Shown piece after piece: positions 34,868 to 45,212 of a stretch of 64,000 nt of DNA; position 1 is the first letter of the stretch, and each line of letters starts with the position of its first letter. This DNA is from Lentimicrobium sp. (lineage in GTDB: Bacteria > Bacteroidota > Bacteroidia > Bacteroidales > Lentimicrobiaceae). The notes beneath the pieces were generated by a model, which was not told where the DNA came from, made no database searches, and was given only the letters and a program-made list of their open reading frames with translations. Position numbers and translations under genes: made by a program. The stretch is from contig JAMLHF010000009.1 of NCBI GenBank assembly GCA_023957275.1, positions 1-64,000 of the forward strand. The letters run 5' to 3'.

Positions 34868-35958
34868 TATCTGCAGGTTAATTGTTTAGGCCCTTCACCG
34901 ACCAAATCCTCAATTACTTTATCATTGAAGCAATACGATTTAAGACTTTTGATGAGGGTAGCAACGCGTTCGGTTTCTTCTTCCGGAAAAAGCAAATGTA
35001 TGTTTGGTCCTGCGTCGAGGGTAAAACAAACCTTTGCTTCCGTTTGTTTCCTGAATTCTTCTATTTTGTTGATAATCAACAATGAGTTGGGATGCATTAA
35101 GATAAACCAGGGGTCAGAAGCAAGCATCATGGCATGCAGGCTCAGGGCTTCATTTTCAACGATTCTGGCAAATACCTGCCAGTCCCCTGACTTCAGCGCA
35201 GCCAGTAATCCGGAGAGGTTTTTTCCGGCCTGGGCAAATCTTGATTCAGCAAAAGGATGGCCATTCATAAGGCCATGCCCGACACTGCTCGAAACTTTCT
35301 TTTCTCCCGGATCCACGATCAGAATAGCATCTCTCAGGCCTGAAAACAAAGGGTGAGGATCGAAATGGAGCGGTACAGCATATTCATCCGACGAGCCGGG
35401 CACATCATGATGCCTGCCCCATACAGTAATTCCTCCGTAAACAGAACGGCAGGCACTACCGGAGCCAAGGCGGGCAATGGAGGATGCTTTCTCATAAAAA
35501 CCCGGAGCACCGGCTTCCTTGCCTTGAAACTGCGCCTCAAGCGCACAAAGGCAGAGCGCCAGTGCACTCATCCCCGAAGCGGAGGAGGCTATGCCGGCAG
35601 AATGCGGAAAACTGTTTCCGCTTTCTATGGAGAGTTTTACATCAGGCAGATATTGGAAATGACTGGCTACTGATTTAAGGAAAGTATTGATCCTCGATGA
35701 AAAGGGCAGATTAAGTTCCCCTTCAAACCGGAATTCCGCCTCAGGGCCTGAGCCGGGAGTATCAAGCCGGGACGCAGCCACCCGGGTCACCGTGTAGGCA
35801 TTGCTCAGCGTAATGCTGAGGGACGCGTTGGCTGGCAATTGCCCGCCAAGCTTGCCCCAATACTTGATCAACGCGATGTTGGAAGGACTCTTCCAGCAAG
35901 CCGACAAACCTTCGGCCGGAATATCTTTAGTGCTGTATGTCATATCGCCGCCTTTCAT
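34867..35958 (-). CDS. mvaD: Diphosphomevalonate decarboxylase
   Basis: A 363-residue enzyme of the mevalonate pathway that makes isopentenyl diphosphate from mevalonate diphosphate with ATP. SPSNIALIKYWGKLGGQLPA is the signature N-terminal motif. PHSAGIASSASGMSALAL is the phosphate-binding loop, and CFTLDAGPNIHLLF carries the catalytic aspartate. Start ATG 35958 overlaps the upstream kinase stop (ATGA arrangement); MTYSTKD at 35943 is an alternative. It is translationally coupled on both sides. Confidence 0.93.
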   Translation of the reverse strand: MKGGDMTYSTKDIPAEGLSACWKSPSNIALIKYWGKLGGQLPANASLSITLSNAYTVTRVAASRLDTPGSGPEAEFRFEGELNLPFSSRINTFLKSVASHFQYLPDVKLSIESGNSFPHSAGIASSASGMSALALCLCALEAQFQGKEAGAPGFYEKASSIARLGSGSACRSVYGGITVWGRHHDVPGSSDEYAVPLHFDPHPLFSGLRDAILIVDPGEKKVSSSVGHGLMNGHPFAESRFAQAGKNLSGLLAALKSGDWQVFARIVENEALSLHAMMLASDPWFILMHPNSLLIINKIEEFRKQTEAKVCFTLDAGPNIHLLFPEEETERVATLIKSLKSYCFNDKVIEDLVGEGPKQLTCR

Positions 35959-36905
35959 TTACCGGGTGTCAGATCAGTCGATTTTACCAGACTGCGGAAG
36001 GGGAAAACAACTTCCAGCCCTTTCGCCGCAAAATACCTTTTTACATATTCATATCCTGATGCTGTTGCGGCCATAATAAAATCACCCCCCCAGGCACCGA
36101 GCGATTTAATGCTTCCCTGAAAGTCCTGAAAGAGTTGCTCTTTAATGGTAACCTGGCCCAGGACAGATGACATTATCTGTTCATGTCTGTCAATCAGCGT
36201 TGAGAACTCCTCAAAATTATTGCACCTGACAATTTTATCCGATAAGGATGTAACTTCATCCGTCTCTTTCTGAAACCCGGAAGCCTTCTTTTTTCTGAAC
36301 TCATAAACTTCGCGGGAAGAATCCTGTTTACGACCCAGGTAAATCAGGTACAACTGATCTGTAAATGACGGGGTAAAACTAACCTGCCTTATATCAGGAA
36401 TTCCGTTGTTCAGCCTGAAAAGAACCGGCTTATCATGCAGCGCGCAGGCTACATCGTAACCTGAACCATCTGAAACGGCCCGGTGCAGGCTGAAAGCATC
36501 CACATTGGCCATCCGGGCAATCAGGGCAATCAGGGTCGAACTGCTTCCCAGGCCCCAATAGCGGTCGAAATCAAGTGTAGTTATAACCTGAATACCGTCA
36601 GCATCAGAAAGAAAACTGCGGTTAAGGGTCCTTGTTGCTTTCAATAACGCGGTAAGCCAGGCGGCCGCTTTCTCATCCGATGAGGCTATAATCTCAAGAT
36701 CCGGAAGTTTAATCCTCGCTGTAAACCAGGTACCTGACGGATCCCCGGCCTCCCAGTGAAGGATACCGGGCTCAGCGCCCCGGCCAACCCGAATACTCTG
36801 GCCAACTGTTAATGGCACCGCCAATGACAACGCCCCGTACATTACAAGGTATTCACCGGTAATCAGTAATTTACCATTTGCATATCCCGAATACGGAGCT
36901 GACAT
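35955..36905 (-). CDS. GYDIA-family GHMP kinase (candidate phosphomevalonate kinase)
   Basis: A 316-residue kinase with GYANGKLLITGEYLVMYGAL at the N-terminus. WGLGSSSTLIALIARM is the glycine-rich loop. GSGYDVACAL is the motif (here GYDVA) that names the GYDIA family of Bacteroidota. It stands between HMG-CoA reductase and mvaD, with 3 bp to the former and an ATGA overlap with the latter. Since the other kinase looks like mevalonate kinase, this one is the natural candidate for the second phosphorylation. That is inference from context. Confidence 0.85.
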   Translation of the reverse strand: MSAPYSGYANGKLLITGEYLVMYGALSLAVPLTVGQSIRVGRGAEPGILHWEAGDPSGTWFTARIKLPDLEIIASSDEKAAAWLTALLKATRTLNRSFLSDADGIQVITTLDFDRYWGLGSSSTLIALIARMANVDAFSLHRAVSDGSGYDVACALHDKPVLFRLNNGIPDIRQVSFTPSFTDQLYLIYLGRKQDSSREVYEFRKKKASGFQKETDEVTSLSDKIVRCNNFEEFSTLIDRHEQIMSSVLGQVTIKEQLFQDFQGSIKSLGAWGGDFIMAATASGYEYVKRYFAAKGLEVVFPFRSLVKSTDLTPGK

Positions 36906-36908
36906 AAC

Positions 36909-38240
36909 CTAATTTTTCACGTGACCGTTTCGGATTGAACTCAGAAATCCGGCAACAGCATTATGGGAAACTTTATGATGCTTGAAATATTCCACCGCCA
37001 GCAACTTTTCACTTTCACCGGCATTGAACATATTCAGAATATTCAACAGGTGCATTTTCATATGCCCTATCTGTATTCCTTTGGTTGTCAATGATTTTAT
37101 TGCGCCAAAGTTATTGGCAAGTCCGATCACTGAAGCGATCTGCATTAACTCGGGGGCGGAAGGATTGCCCAGCAGATGAAGTGAGAACCGGGCCATGGGA
37201 TGCAGGGAAGTCAACCCGCCCACAGTTCCTATTGCAATCGGCAATGTAAGGCTGTAATGGAAACGGCCTCCTTCAACCTTGATTTCCGTAAGACTGCGAT
37301 ACTGTCCGTCGCGGGCCGCCCAGGCGTGTCCGCAGGCCTCAATGGCCCTGAAATCGTTGCCGGTGGCCAGTGCCACAGCGTCAACACCATTGAAAATTCC
37401 CTTGTTGTGGGTGGCCGCACGGTGAACATCAACCCGGGCAATCTGTACAGCCTTTTCAAATTTCCAGACAAAATCTTCCGCAGTGAGACTGTCATCGATG
37501 TCGGCAAAATCCTTGACATCACATTCCACCCAGGTTCTGACCGTACATTCCGGCGTGTAGTTAGAAAGGATGGACATGATCACCTGTAAAGGTTCTCCTT
37601 CAAAAAGACCGCTGTCATTCACAAAAGCCCTCAGTCCGGAAGCATACTCTTCGAGACAGGAGTTGATGAAATTGGCCCCCATGGAGTCGCGGGTATCAAA
37701 CTTTACCGATAACTGATAGTAATCCTGAAGCTTTGAAGTCATATCAATCAACTCCATATCCAGGACACCCCCGCCCCTCTTTTGCATGTTCGCGGTAATG
37801 GGGAATGTACGCTGCAACAATTGATCCTTCAGCTGAGGGAACAATTCTTTTAACCGCCCGAAGTCTCCCTTCCAGATAAAATGAACCTGACCGTTCTTGA
37901 CAGTTGACAGAATTTCGGAGTGAAAACCTCCCTTTCCGGCCCAGTATTTAGCACTGTTCGCCGCTGCAGCAATCACTGAACTCTCCTCAATCACCATCGG
38001 AACCATCATAATGTTTCCGTTGATCATCACATTGGGGGCGACGCCATAAGGAAAGAAATAATTGGTAAGCGTGTTCTCGCTGAATTCATCAAACATCTTT
38101 TGCACCGAAGCATCCTGATGCCAGAACGACTTCAGCTCTGAGATGATGTGCTCACCGTTGGGCATCTGTGCGGCAATGAATGAGAGTTTCTGGTCCTTGG
38201 TCAGCTTCGAAAAGCCGGATATAAGTTTTTTTACAATCAT
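36909..38240 (-). CDS. mvaA: Hydroxymethylglutaryl-CoA reductase, class II type
   Basis: 443 residues from ATG 38240; a TTG at 38249 adds three. The reaction is HMG-CoA to mevalonate, or the reverse. The catalytic glutamate lies in VPMVIEESSVIAAAANSAKY (EE at 85-86), DTRDSMGANFIN is the cofactor-binding DxMGxN motif, THNKGIFNG has the catalytic lysine, and GTVGGLTSLHP follows. The fold is that of bacterial class II reductases, called degradative in databases. Its position at the head of a mevalonate-utilising cluster argues for biosynthesis. A -7 box lies at complement 38287-38294. HMG-CoA synthase is not in the window. Confidence 0.93.
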   Translation of the reverse strand: MIVKKLISGFSKLTKDQKLSFIAAQMPNGEHIISELKSFWHQDASVQKMFDEFSENTLTNYFFPYGVAPNVMINGNIMMVPMVIEESSVIAAAANSAKYWAGKGGFHSEILSTVKNGQVHFIWKGDFGRLKELFPQLKDQLLQRTFPITANMQKRGGGVLDMELIDMTSKLQDYYQLSVKFDTRDSMGANFINSCLEEYASGLRAFVNDSGLFEGEPLQVIMSILSNYTPECTVRTWVECDVKDFADIDDSLTAEDFVWKFEKAVQIARVDVHRAATHNKGIFNGVDAVALATGNDFRAIEACGHAWAARDGQYRSLTEIKVEGGRFHYSLTLPIAIGTVGGLTSLHPMARFSLHLLGNPSAPELMQIASVIGLANNFGAIKSLTTKGIQIGHMKMHLLNILNMFNAGESEKLLAVEYFKHHKVSHNAVAGFLSSIRNGHVKN

Positions 38241-38249
38241 TGTGTACAA

Positions 38250-38606
38250 CTTTCAGAATCAGGTTGAAATCAGCCCGAACAATCAACAAAAATATAAATA
38301 AGCGACCGTTTTGATGACATTGTAAACGTGATCTTTTCAACAGTTCCGTTCAAATAACAACATATTTAAACCGGCACTGACACAATTTGTTCAATATTCG
38401 CGCATATATATTAAACAACAAAAAATCAAAAAATCACCCTGACGGAGTTCATGACAAGGCATACAGCGATCCTGAACATATTCTGTTTACGGAAAGTTGT
38501 TTAATTATATTCTGCGATCTTTATGAACAAAAGTAAGGGTACTCCGGCAACCATTCAATCAGAAAAATGTTGTATTATTGAAGAATCATATTGCCTCTCA
38601 AACATT
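38250..38606. other. Divergent regulatory region with mvaA -7 box
   Basis: An AT-rich 357 bp between divergent genes. TATTTTTG (complement 38287-38294) is an exact TAnnTTTG box for the mevalonate cluster, with a leader of about 40 nt. No clear promoter was found for the plus-strand small gene, and no repeat or hairpin of note is present. Confidence 0.5.
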
Positions 38607-38834
38607 ATGACCCTGTTTGTTAACAACGTTGAATTTCATCTCTTTGGCGGAGCAAAGGCCATAGATGCAGTAAGGGCTTATTACAGGGCCCTGGAGCATG
38701 ACATTCCGCGTCCGCTTCCGGTGATATTTGATAACTTCGGAAATACCATAGAGCCTGACGGTGGACTCTCCCCGATGCAGAGAATTTATTTGGTTGAATT
38801 TCAAAATTATAACGATGAAAATGAAAGGTTTTAG
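38607..38834 (+). CDS. Small hypothetical protein (75 aa) overlapping the nucleotidase gene
   Basis: Not recognised. From ATG 38607 it reads MTLFVNNVEFHLFGGAKAID and continues through a helix (AVRAYYRALEHD), then VIFDNFGNTIEPDGGLSPMQ, and a short acidic tail. An upstream ATG at 38523 would add 28 residues. It has no signal peptide. The last 20 bp overlap the start of the nucleotidase in another frame (ATG 38815), a coupling arrangement that supports a real gene. It has the look of a small beta-alpha-beta protein with a beta-grasp-like length, but that is a guess. Confidence 0.55.
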   Translation: MTLFVNNVEFHLFGGAKAIDAVRAYYRALEHDIPRPLPVIFDNFGNTIEPDGGLSPMQRIYLVEFQNYNDENERF

Positions 38835-40269
38835 CCGGATTGCACTTTTAATATTTCTGCTGACCACAAGTATAATTTCACAGGCTGTTGCCGTCAGCGA
38901 CACAACCACAGTAGTGATTCTGTCGGTAAATGACATGCACGCCAAAATTGACAATTTTCCGCGGTTTAAAGCGATGGTTGACAGCATCAGGAAGGCCGAA
39001 AAATACGTGCTCCTGCTATCTGCCGGGGATATTTTTACCGGAAACCCGGTGGTTGACCAATTCCCTGAAAAAGGACAGCCCATCATAGAACTGATGAACC
39101 GGACAGGCTTTTCTGCCAGTGCTGTGGGTAACCATGAATTTGACTACGGGCAGGAAATGCTTGCCAGGCGAATGAATGAAGCGCATTTCCCTTTCCTCAG
39201 TGCAAATATCCTGCCTGACTCATCAAGTCCTGTAAGCTTTAAACCCTATGTGATCATTACCCTTGAGAATGGCATCAGAATAGGAATCCTGAGCCTTATC
39301 CAGGTCAATGATGCCGGTCTTCCGGATACGCATCCCAGCAGATTGGAAGGACTTACTTTTCCCGACGGATTAAAAGTGGCACCGTCTTATGCATCATTGC
39401 GCGACAGTTGTGATGTCTTTATTGCACTTACGCATCTGGGCTATGAAACCGACATTGAACTGGCCGGCATCCTCCCCTCGCTCGACCTCATCCTGGGTGG
39501 GCACTCCCATACCCTGGTTAAGACCCCGGCCGTGTTTAATGACGTATTGATCATGCAGGCCGGATCGGGGCTTCGCTATTTAACCAAAACCACCCTGAAA
39601 CTTTACGACAAAAAACTGGTAAGCAGGCATGCGGAAACACTCAGCATACCGGCATTTACCAAAACCGACGAAGAATTGGAACAACTGATCCTGCAATACA
39701 ATGACAACAAAGAGTTGAATGAAGTGATCGGCACAGCCCTGAGCGACATCCGCGGCAGTGATGAATTAGGCAGCATGATGACGGATGCCATGGCAGCCAT
39801 CGCACCGATCGAAATTGCCTTTCAGAACAATGGCGGCATACGCGTTGATAATTTCCCTGAGGGGGATATCACCATTAAAAATGTTTATCAGCTCGACCCT
39901 TTCGGGAACGAAATTATCCTTTTTTACCTGACCCCCGCCGAAATCAGATCGCTGATCCTGAATGCATATAACCGTGAACGCGCCATCGACCTTCAGACAT
40001 CGGGCATCATTTATACCGTGCTCACCGATGCAGCAGGCAACGGACTTGAAGTGGAGTTCAGGCTGCCTGACGGCGCTGCACCGGATGAGGAAAAAGCATA
40101 CGCCACAGGCATCAGCAGCTATATCGCCAGCAGTTATCAGTTTGACCACAAGGATGAAGGAACCTCTCTTTATACCATTACCGCGCAATCGCTGATCAAT
40201 TATATCAGAAACAAAAAAGCCCTTGATTACAAGGGCGTCAAAAGAGCTTTCGTGAAATCAGCGGATTAA
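38815..40269 (+). CDS. 5'-nucleotidase / metallophosphatase, secreted
   Basis: About 484 residues from ATG 38815 (or 38821). The signal peptide MKMKGFSRIALLIFLLTTSI is cleaved near AVA. The N-terminal calcineurin-like domain has SVNDMHAKI (metal aspartate and histidine), LLLSAGDIFTG, AVGNHEFDYGQ and LGGHSHTLV. The C-terminal 5'-nucleotidase domain (about residue 310 on) has NNGGIRVDNFPEGDIT and YQLDPFGNEII. The family dephosphorylates nucleotides in the periplasm or at the surface. In many Bacteroidota the two domains are on separate genes; here they are one polypeptide. It is translated in overlap with the small upstream gene and convergent with the DUF4468 gene. Confidence 0.92.
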   Translation: MKMKGFSRIALLIFLLTTSIISQAVAVSDTTTVVILSVNDMHAKIDNFPRFKAMVDSIRKAEKYVLLLSAGDIFTGNPVVDQFPEKGQPIIELMNRTGFSASAVGNHEFDYGQEMLARRMNEAHFPFLSANILPDSSSPVSFKPYVIITLENGIRIGILSLIQVNDAGLPDTHPSRLEGLTFPDGLKVAPSYASLRDSCDVFIALTHLGYETDIELAGILPSLDLILGGHSHTLVKTPAVFNDVLIMQAGSGLRYLTKTTLKLYDKKLVSRHAETLSIPAFTKTDEELEQLILQYNDNKELNEVIGTALSDIRGSDELGSMMTDAMAAIAPIEIAFQNNGGIRVDNFPEGDITIKNVYQLDPFGNEIILFYLTPAEIRSLILNAYNRERAIDLQTSGIIYTVLTDAAGNGLEVEFRLPDGAAPDEEKAYATGISSYIASSYQFDHKDEGTSLYTITAQSLINYIRNKKALDYKGVKRAFVKSAD

Positions 40270-40283
40270 GCCTTTTAAGCGTC

Positions 40284-40832
40284 TTACCACTTTTCTTCAA
40301 CCTTGATAACCGGAGGCTGCATTCCCGCTTTCAGGCTGTTTATCAATTCATTAATCTGTGTATTCACTTGTTCAAGGTAAGTGTCCCACAAGGGGGAATA
40401 CATGGAGTCATTTTTATCCATCCATTTCTCAATCGGGAAACGCGACGACTGTCTCAGTGTCATATCAGTAATGGTATAACGGTATCTTCCGGGCTTAAAC
40501 TCAAGTTTGAGCACATAATTAACGATGCCCGCAATCAATTTATCTCCCTCAGCATCGTTCAGAATCTCTAACCGGTGATTGATCTCTATCACCCCGCTTT
40601 CACGGTTACGCACCCTGCAGGCATCAGCCGGATTTTTATATTGTGTATTGATCCATTCGATACACCGGATATAAAGTTCATCTGCAGTTCCTGCCTGTTG
40701 AACAACTTCCTGATAGGTTATCAGTTGCGTATCCTTATCAACCGGATAAGCGGAAACGGGTTCCTGTGCATTGACTGCTGAAAAGACAAACAGCAGACCA
40801 AATAATGATGAAAAAATAAGTTTTATCTTCAT
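40284..40832 (-). CDS. DUF4468 (TBP-like fold) secreted protein
   Basis: 182 residues with a signal peptide (MKIKLIFSSLFGLLFVFSAV, then NAQ). The mature domain (VIEINHRLEILNDAEGDKLI, VLKLEFKPGRYRYTITDMTL) matches the Bacteroidota DUF4468 fold, which resembles the TATA-binding protein. Function unknown, probably periplasmic. An exact -7 box TATCTTTG lies at complement 40889-40896, about 57 bp upstream of the ATG. A single gene. Confidence 0.8.
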   Translation of the reverse strand: MKIKLIFSSLFGLLFVFSAVNAQEPVSAYPVDKDTQLITYQEVVQQAGTADELYIRCIEWINTQYKNPADACRVRNRESGVIEINHRLEILNDAEGDKLIAGIVNYVLKLEFKPGRYRYTITDMTLRQSSRFPIEKWMDKNDSMYSPLWDTYLEQVNTQINELINSLKAGMQPPVIKVEEKW

Positions 40833-40888
40833 GGCAAAACCTGTTTTTAAGAGAACAACGGTTTATCTCTGATTGTGAATTATCATTA

Positions 40889-40896
40889 CAAAGATA
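40889..40896 (-). promoter_or_regulatory. -7 box TATCTTTG for the DUF4468 gene
   Basis: An exact TAnnTTTG match on the minus strand between groEL and the DUF4468 start. No matching -33 was seen. Confidence 0.5.
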
Positions 40897-40945
40897 GGCA
40901 ATAATTATTGAGGACCTGTTGAATTCGTCAGGGCATTAATGCAGA

Positions 40946-40965
40946 AACCCCGCTGGCGCGGGGTT
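40946..40965 (-). terminator. GC-rich hairpin after groEL
   Basis: AACCCCGC (40946-40953) and GCGGGGTT (40958-40965) form a perfect 8-bp GC-rich stem with a 4-nt loop, 27 bp beyond the groEL stop. The T-run is poor, so termination may be partial. Confidence 0.55.
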
Positions 40966-40991
40966 CCTGTAATAGCAATAAGGGTTGAATC

Positions 40992-42638
<1,647 letters not shown>

Positions 42639-42659
42639 TTAAATTAACTCTCCGATTGA

Positions 42660-42938
42660 TTAAATGATTGCAACAATATCCGATTCGCGCATGATGAGGT
42701 AGTCGTTCCCATCAACGGTAATTTCGGTACCTGCATACTTTCCGTAAAGAACAAGATCCCCGACTTTCACTGTAAGCGGTTCATCTTTCTTGCCAGTCCC
42801 CACTGCCACAACAGTCCCGCGCTGGGGCTTTTCCTTTGCGGTATCAGGGATAATAATACCACCGGCGGTTTTCTGTTCTGCTTCTGCCGGCTTTATCAGA
42901 ACACGGTCAGCTAATGGTCTTACATTCACTTGTGTCAT
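42660..42938 (-). CDS. groS: Co-chaperonin GroES (10 kDa)
   Basis: A 92-residue lid subunit of the GroEL complex. [20 protein letters not shown] and the mobile-loop segment [18 protein letters not shown] are diagnostic, and [19 protein letters not shown] forms the C-terminal strand region. First gene of groESL. The 200 bp upstream show no CIRCE element and no clear TAnnTTTG box. Confidence 0.99.
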   Translation of the reverse strand: MTQVNVRPLADRVLIKPAEAEQKTAGGIIIPDTAKEKPQRGTVVAVGTGKKDEPLTVKVGDLVLYGKYAGTEITVDGNDYLIMRESDIVAII

Positions 42939-43140
42939 TGCTGTTATTTTTTAAGGTTACACATTAACATGTTTGCAACGCCTGTTGACATAATTTGTGC
43001 CAAAGTATTCCCTTCCGCTTTTTTCCCTTATCCGTTTGGCGGAATAAGAAAGGTTTTATGGCTGATTTTCAACACAAACAGTGAATTTCCCTGTTTTTAG
43101 GCAGGGATATACACAGAAGATAATTCTTCATAGCCCCAAA

Positions 43141-43176
43141 AAAAATGTCAGATTGCAATGACAATCTGACATTTTT
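43141..43176. terminator. Strong terminator after secG (15-bp stem)
   Basis: Perfect arms AAAAATGTCAGATTG (43141-43155) and its complement (43162-43176) around a 6-nt loop. The flanking A-run and T-run make it bidirectional. It lies 21 bp beyond the secG stop and separates that operon from groESL. Confidence 0.9.
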
Positions 43177-43196
43177 CATCAAAAGGTTTTTGACGC

Positions 43197-43523
43197 TTAT
43201 TCAGCAGGAGGAGCCTGAAAATCTTCAACCGGAGCGGATTGCTCGTTGATCAGCTGGCGCAGTTCAGTATCGGTGGTACGTGAAACATTGACATTGCGGG
43301 GTATTACAAAGATAGAGAAAAGACTCAGAACCAGCAGGATAATAGCCAGCGTCCAGGTTGTTTTCTCAAGAAAGTCAGCAGTTTTCCGAACACCCATAAA
43401 CTGGTTTGATGAGGCGAAATTGGAGGCAAGTCCCCCGCCCTTTGAATTCTGAACCAGTACTACAAGACTCAGTAACACACAAGCGATGAGGATAAGCACC
43501 GAAACTAAAATATAAGCTCCCAT
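43197..43523 (-). CDS. secG: Preprotein translocase subunit SecG
   Basis: A 108-residue inner-membrane protein with two hydrophobic helices (about residues 2-24 and 55-76). Between them is the conserved VLVQNSKGGGLASNF loop, with SNQFMGVRKTADFLEKTTW after it. A polar C-terminal tail extends it beyond the usual 75-80 residues, as in other Bacteroidota. SecG aids SecYEA-dependent export. Last gene of a four-gene unit. Confidence 0.95.
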   Translation of the reverse strand: MGAYILVSVLILIACVLLSLVVLVQNSKGGGLASNFASSNQFMGVRKTADFLEKTTWTLAIILLVLSLFSIFVIPRNVNVSRTTDTELRQLINEQSAPVEDFQAPPAE

Positions 43524-43550
43524 TGTAAGTTTGTATTATTAACGTTAAAT

Positions 43551-44678
43551 TCAACCGTTTGACAGGTTTTCCTGTATTTTCTCAATTTGGGCTGCAAAGT
43601 AAGCACTTTTTTCCGGATTATTCAAACTTAATTTACGATATATTTTTATCGCCTTTTCCGGATTTCCCTGCTGCAGCTGAATACGGGCAAGTGTCTCTGA
43701 AACAATATCTTCATGATCAACAGAACTTTGCCGTGCCTTATCCACAGGATTGAAAAATTCTTTCTTTGGCTGGCTGATCCTGGGCTGGTTACGGATAAAC
43801 CGGTCTATCAATTCGCTGTTGCCTGACGAAGCCAGTGTATATCCACGCCCGGTTCCGGTGCCTGAGGGTCTGTCCGGACCGGACTGTCCGGTTTCGCGTT
43901 CCATCTCCTTTTCAAGATCATACACATTCATTTCCATCCCTGCCAGCAGAAGATCATCAGGAAACTTTTCCTCATCCTGTGACCCAAGCACATCAGCGCC
44001 ATATAATTGCGCTTCCTCATCAGTAATATCCTTTGCAAAAGCGCTCTCCTGTTCCGTAAGATCCTTCCGGCCACCTTCAATATCCGGAGATGAATCCTGG
44101 GCGGATTTATCGCGCGCGCCTGATGCTATTTCGGCCAGGCGACGGGCAACAATCTGCTGAAGATGGCGCAGATGCGCTTCCTCATCGTCAGTCGCTGGCA
44201 GACTTTTAGCTTCCGCCGGAACCTGTGCCATCTTCTCATCAGGTGTTTCAGCAACCGGTGCAGCTATATTTCCTTCTGCTTCACTGTCATGCAGCTCCTC
44301 CAAAGGAATTTCCCTGGGCGATTCCGGGGTAGCTTCTGCCTGTACCGGCATTTCAACAGTTAAAGCTTCACCAGGCATTTCCGCATGCGCCGACTCAATG
44401 TGCGCAGCTGAAGTTGCAACGTCTTGCTGCAGAACGGCTGCTTCCGTCACCCGGTGAATCAGCCTTCTCAGTATGCCGCGGTCACCGGCATAGGCAGCCG
44501 CGATTTTTAACTGCGAATTATACCTGATACTTTCCGTTTTCCGCAGATTCGCGACCAGCATCATCTGGGCGATCTGAAAATAAGGCATTTCACGCGCAAG
44601 CTGCTCCATTGCCGGGAGGCTTTCATGATCCAGCAGCGCCGGATCAGCCAGGAATGACTCGAACAGGGAAAGCCTCAT
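43551..44678 (-). CDS. TPR-containing protein of the lptE-secG operon
   Basis: About 375 residues from ATG 44678; a TTG four codons upstream is less likely. The N-terminus ([20 protein letters not shown]) and helical segment ([20 protein letters not shown]) are conserved among Bacteroidota homologues as I recall them. The middle is long, acidic and low complexity. The C-terminus has SRP-like [20 protein letters not shown] and one TPR ([20 protein letters not shown]). Function unknown. Its invariant setting between lptE and secG suggests an envelope role. No signal peptide or TM. Confidence 0.75.
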   Translation of the reverse strand: MRLSLFESFLADPALLDHESLPAMEQLAREMPYFQIAQMMLVANLRKTESIRYNSQLKIAAAYAGDRGILRRLIHRVTEAAVLQQDVATSAAHIESAHAEMPGEALTVEMPVQAEATPESPREIPLEELHDSEAEGNIAAPVAETPDEKMAQVPAEAKSLPATDDEEAHLRHLQQIVARRLAEIASGARDKSAQDSSPDIEGGRKDLTEQESAFAKDITDEEAQLYGADVLGSQDEEKFPDDLLLAGMEMNVYDLEKEMERETGQSGPDRPSGTGTGRGYTLASSGNSELIDRFIRNQPRISQPKKEFFNPVDKARQSSVDHEDIVSETLARIQLQQGNPEKAIKIYRKLSLNNPEKSAYFAAQIEKIQENLSNG

Positions 44679-44683
44679 GCTTG

Positions 44684-45202
44684 TTACCAATTTACTACAG
44701 CCTTGTTAAAAATATCTTCAACCAGCGCTTCGGTGATCTTGCTGATCAGGTCGGCTTCCACCGCGTTCAGGTTGAGGCTGCTGCTGTAGTCCTCAAAACG
44801 GGTGAAGTTGGTTTCAAAATTATCCTTTGCGTTGAACTTGTTGGTATACCTGACATTGACCGTAACTTTCAGACGTATCAGCGCCGCTGTCTGCTGACCG
44901 GTGATCGCGACCGGTTCTGTTGAATACCCGGTGATCTCGCCTTCAAAATGCAAATCACCTCCCCTGGGGATCAGGGCAAGGTTGGTTTGTGAGGCAAACC
45001 TGTCGCGCAAGGCATCAGTAAATGTCTGACTCAGACTTGGTTGTACAAGTTCGGCTTTATTCGGGAACTGTGATATTGAAACTGTTTTAGCTTCAGGAGG
45101 GATTGATGCCCCGGTAAACGAGTAGACACCGCATGAATGAAACGCCGTGACCGTTACTGCAAGCATCAGGTAAACCGCCGATCTCCTTATTATCTGAAAC
45201 AT
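44684..45202 (-). CDS. lptE: LptE-family LPS-assembly lipoprotein
   Basis: 172 residues from ATG 45202 (a TTG at 45211 is in frame). A lipoprotein signal ends at the lipobox VTAFHSC, followed by [20 protein letters not shown], the start of the LptE/LPS-assembly fold. It ends in a conserved NKAVVNW-type tail. It should sit in the outer membrane and plug LptD for lipopolysaccharide insertion. It lies 10 bp after the sigma-54 activator gene, with the TPR gene starting 5 bp beyond its stop. Confidence 0.9.
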   Translation of the reverse strand: MFQIIRRSAVYLMLAVTVTAFHSCGVYSFTGASIPPEAKTVSISQFPNKAELVQPSLSQTFTDALRDRFASQTNLALIPRGGDLHFEGEITGYSTEPVAITGQQTAALIRLKVTVNVRYTNKFNAKDNFETNFTRFEDYSSSLNLNAVEADLISKITEALVEDIFNKAVVNW

Positions 45203-45212
45203 ATCAATCAAA

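Noticed and set aside
42985..43005. Sigma-54 promoter upstream of groES
   Set aside because: The minus strand has TGGCAC, but the -12 part reads ATGT instead of TTGC, so the essential GC is missing.
42939..43140. CIRCE element controlling groESL
   Set aside because: No TTAGCACTC-N9-GAGTGCTAA-like inverted repeat was found in the upstream region.
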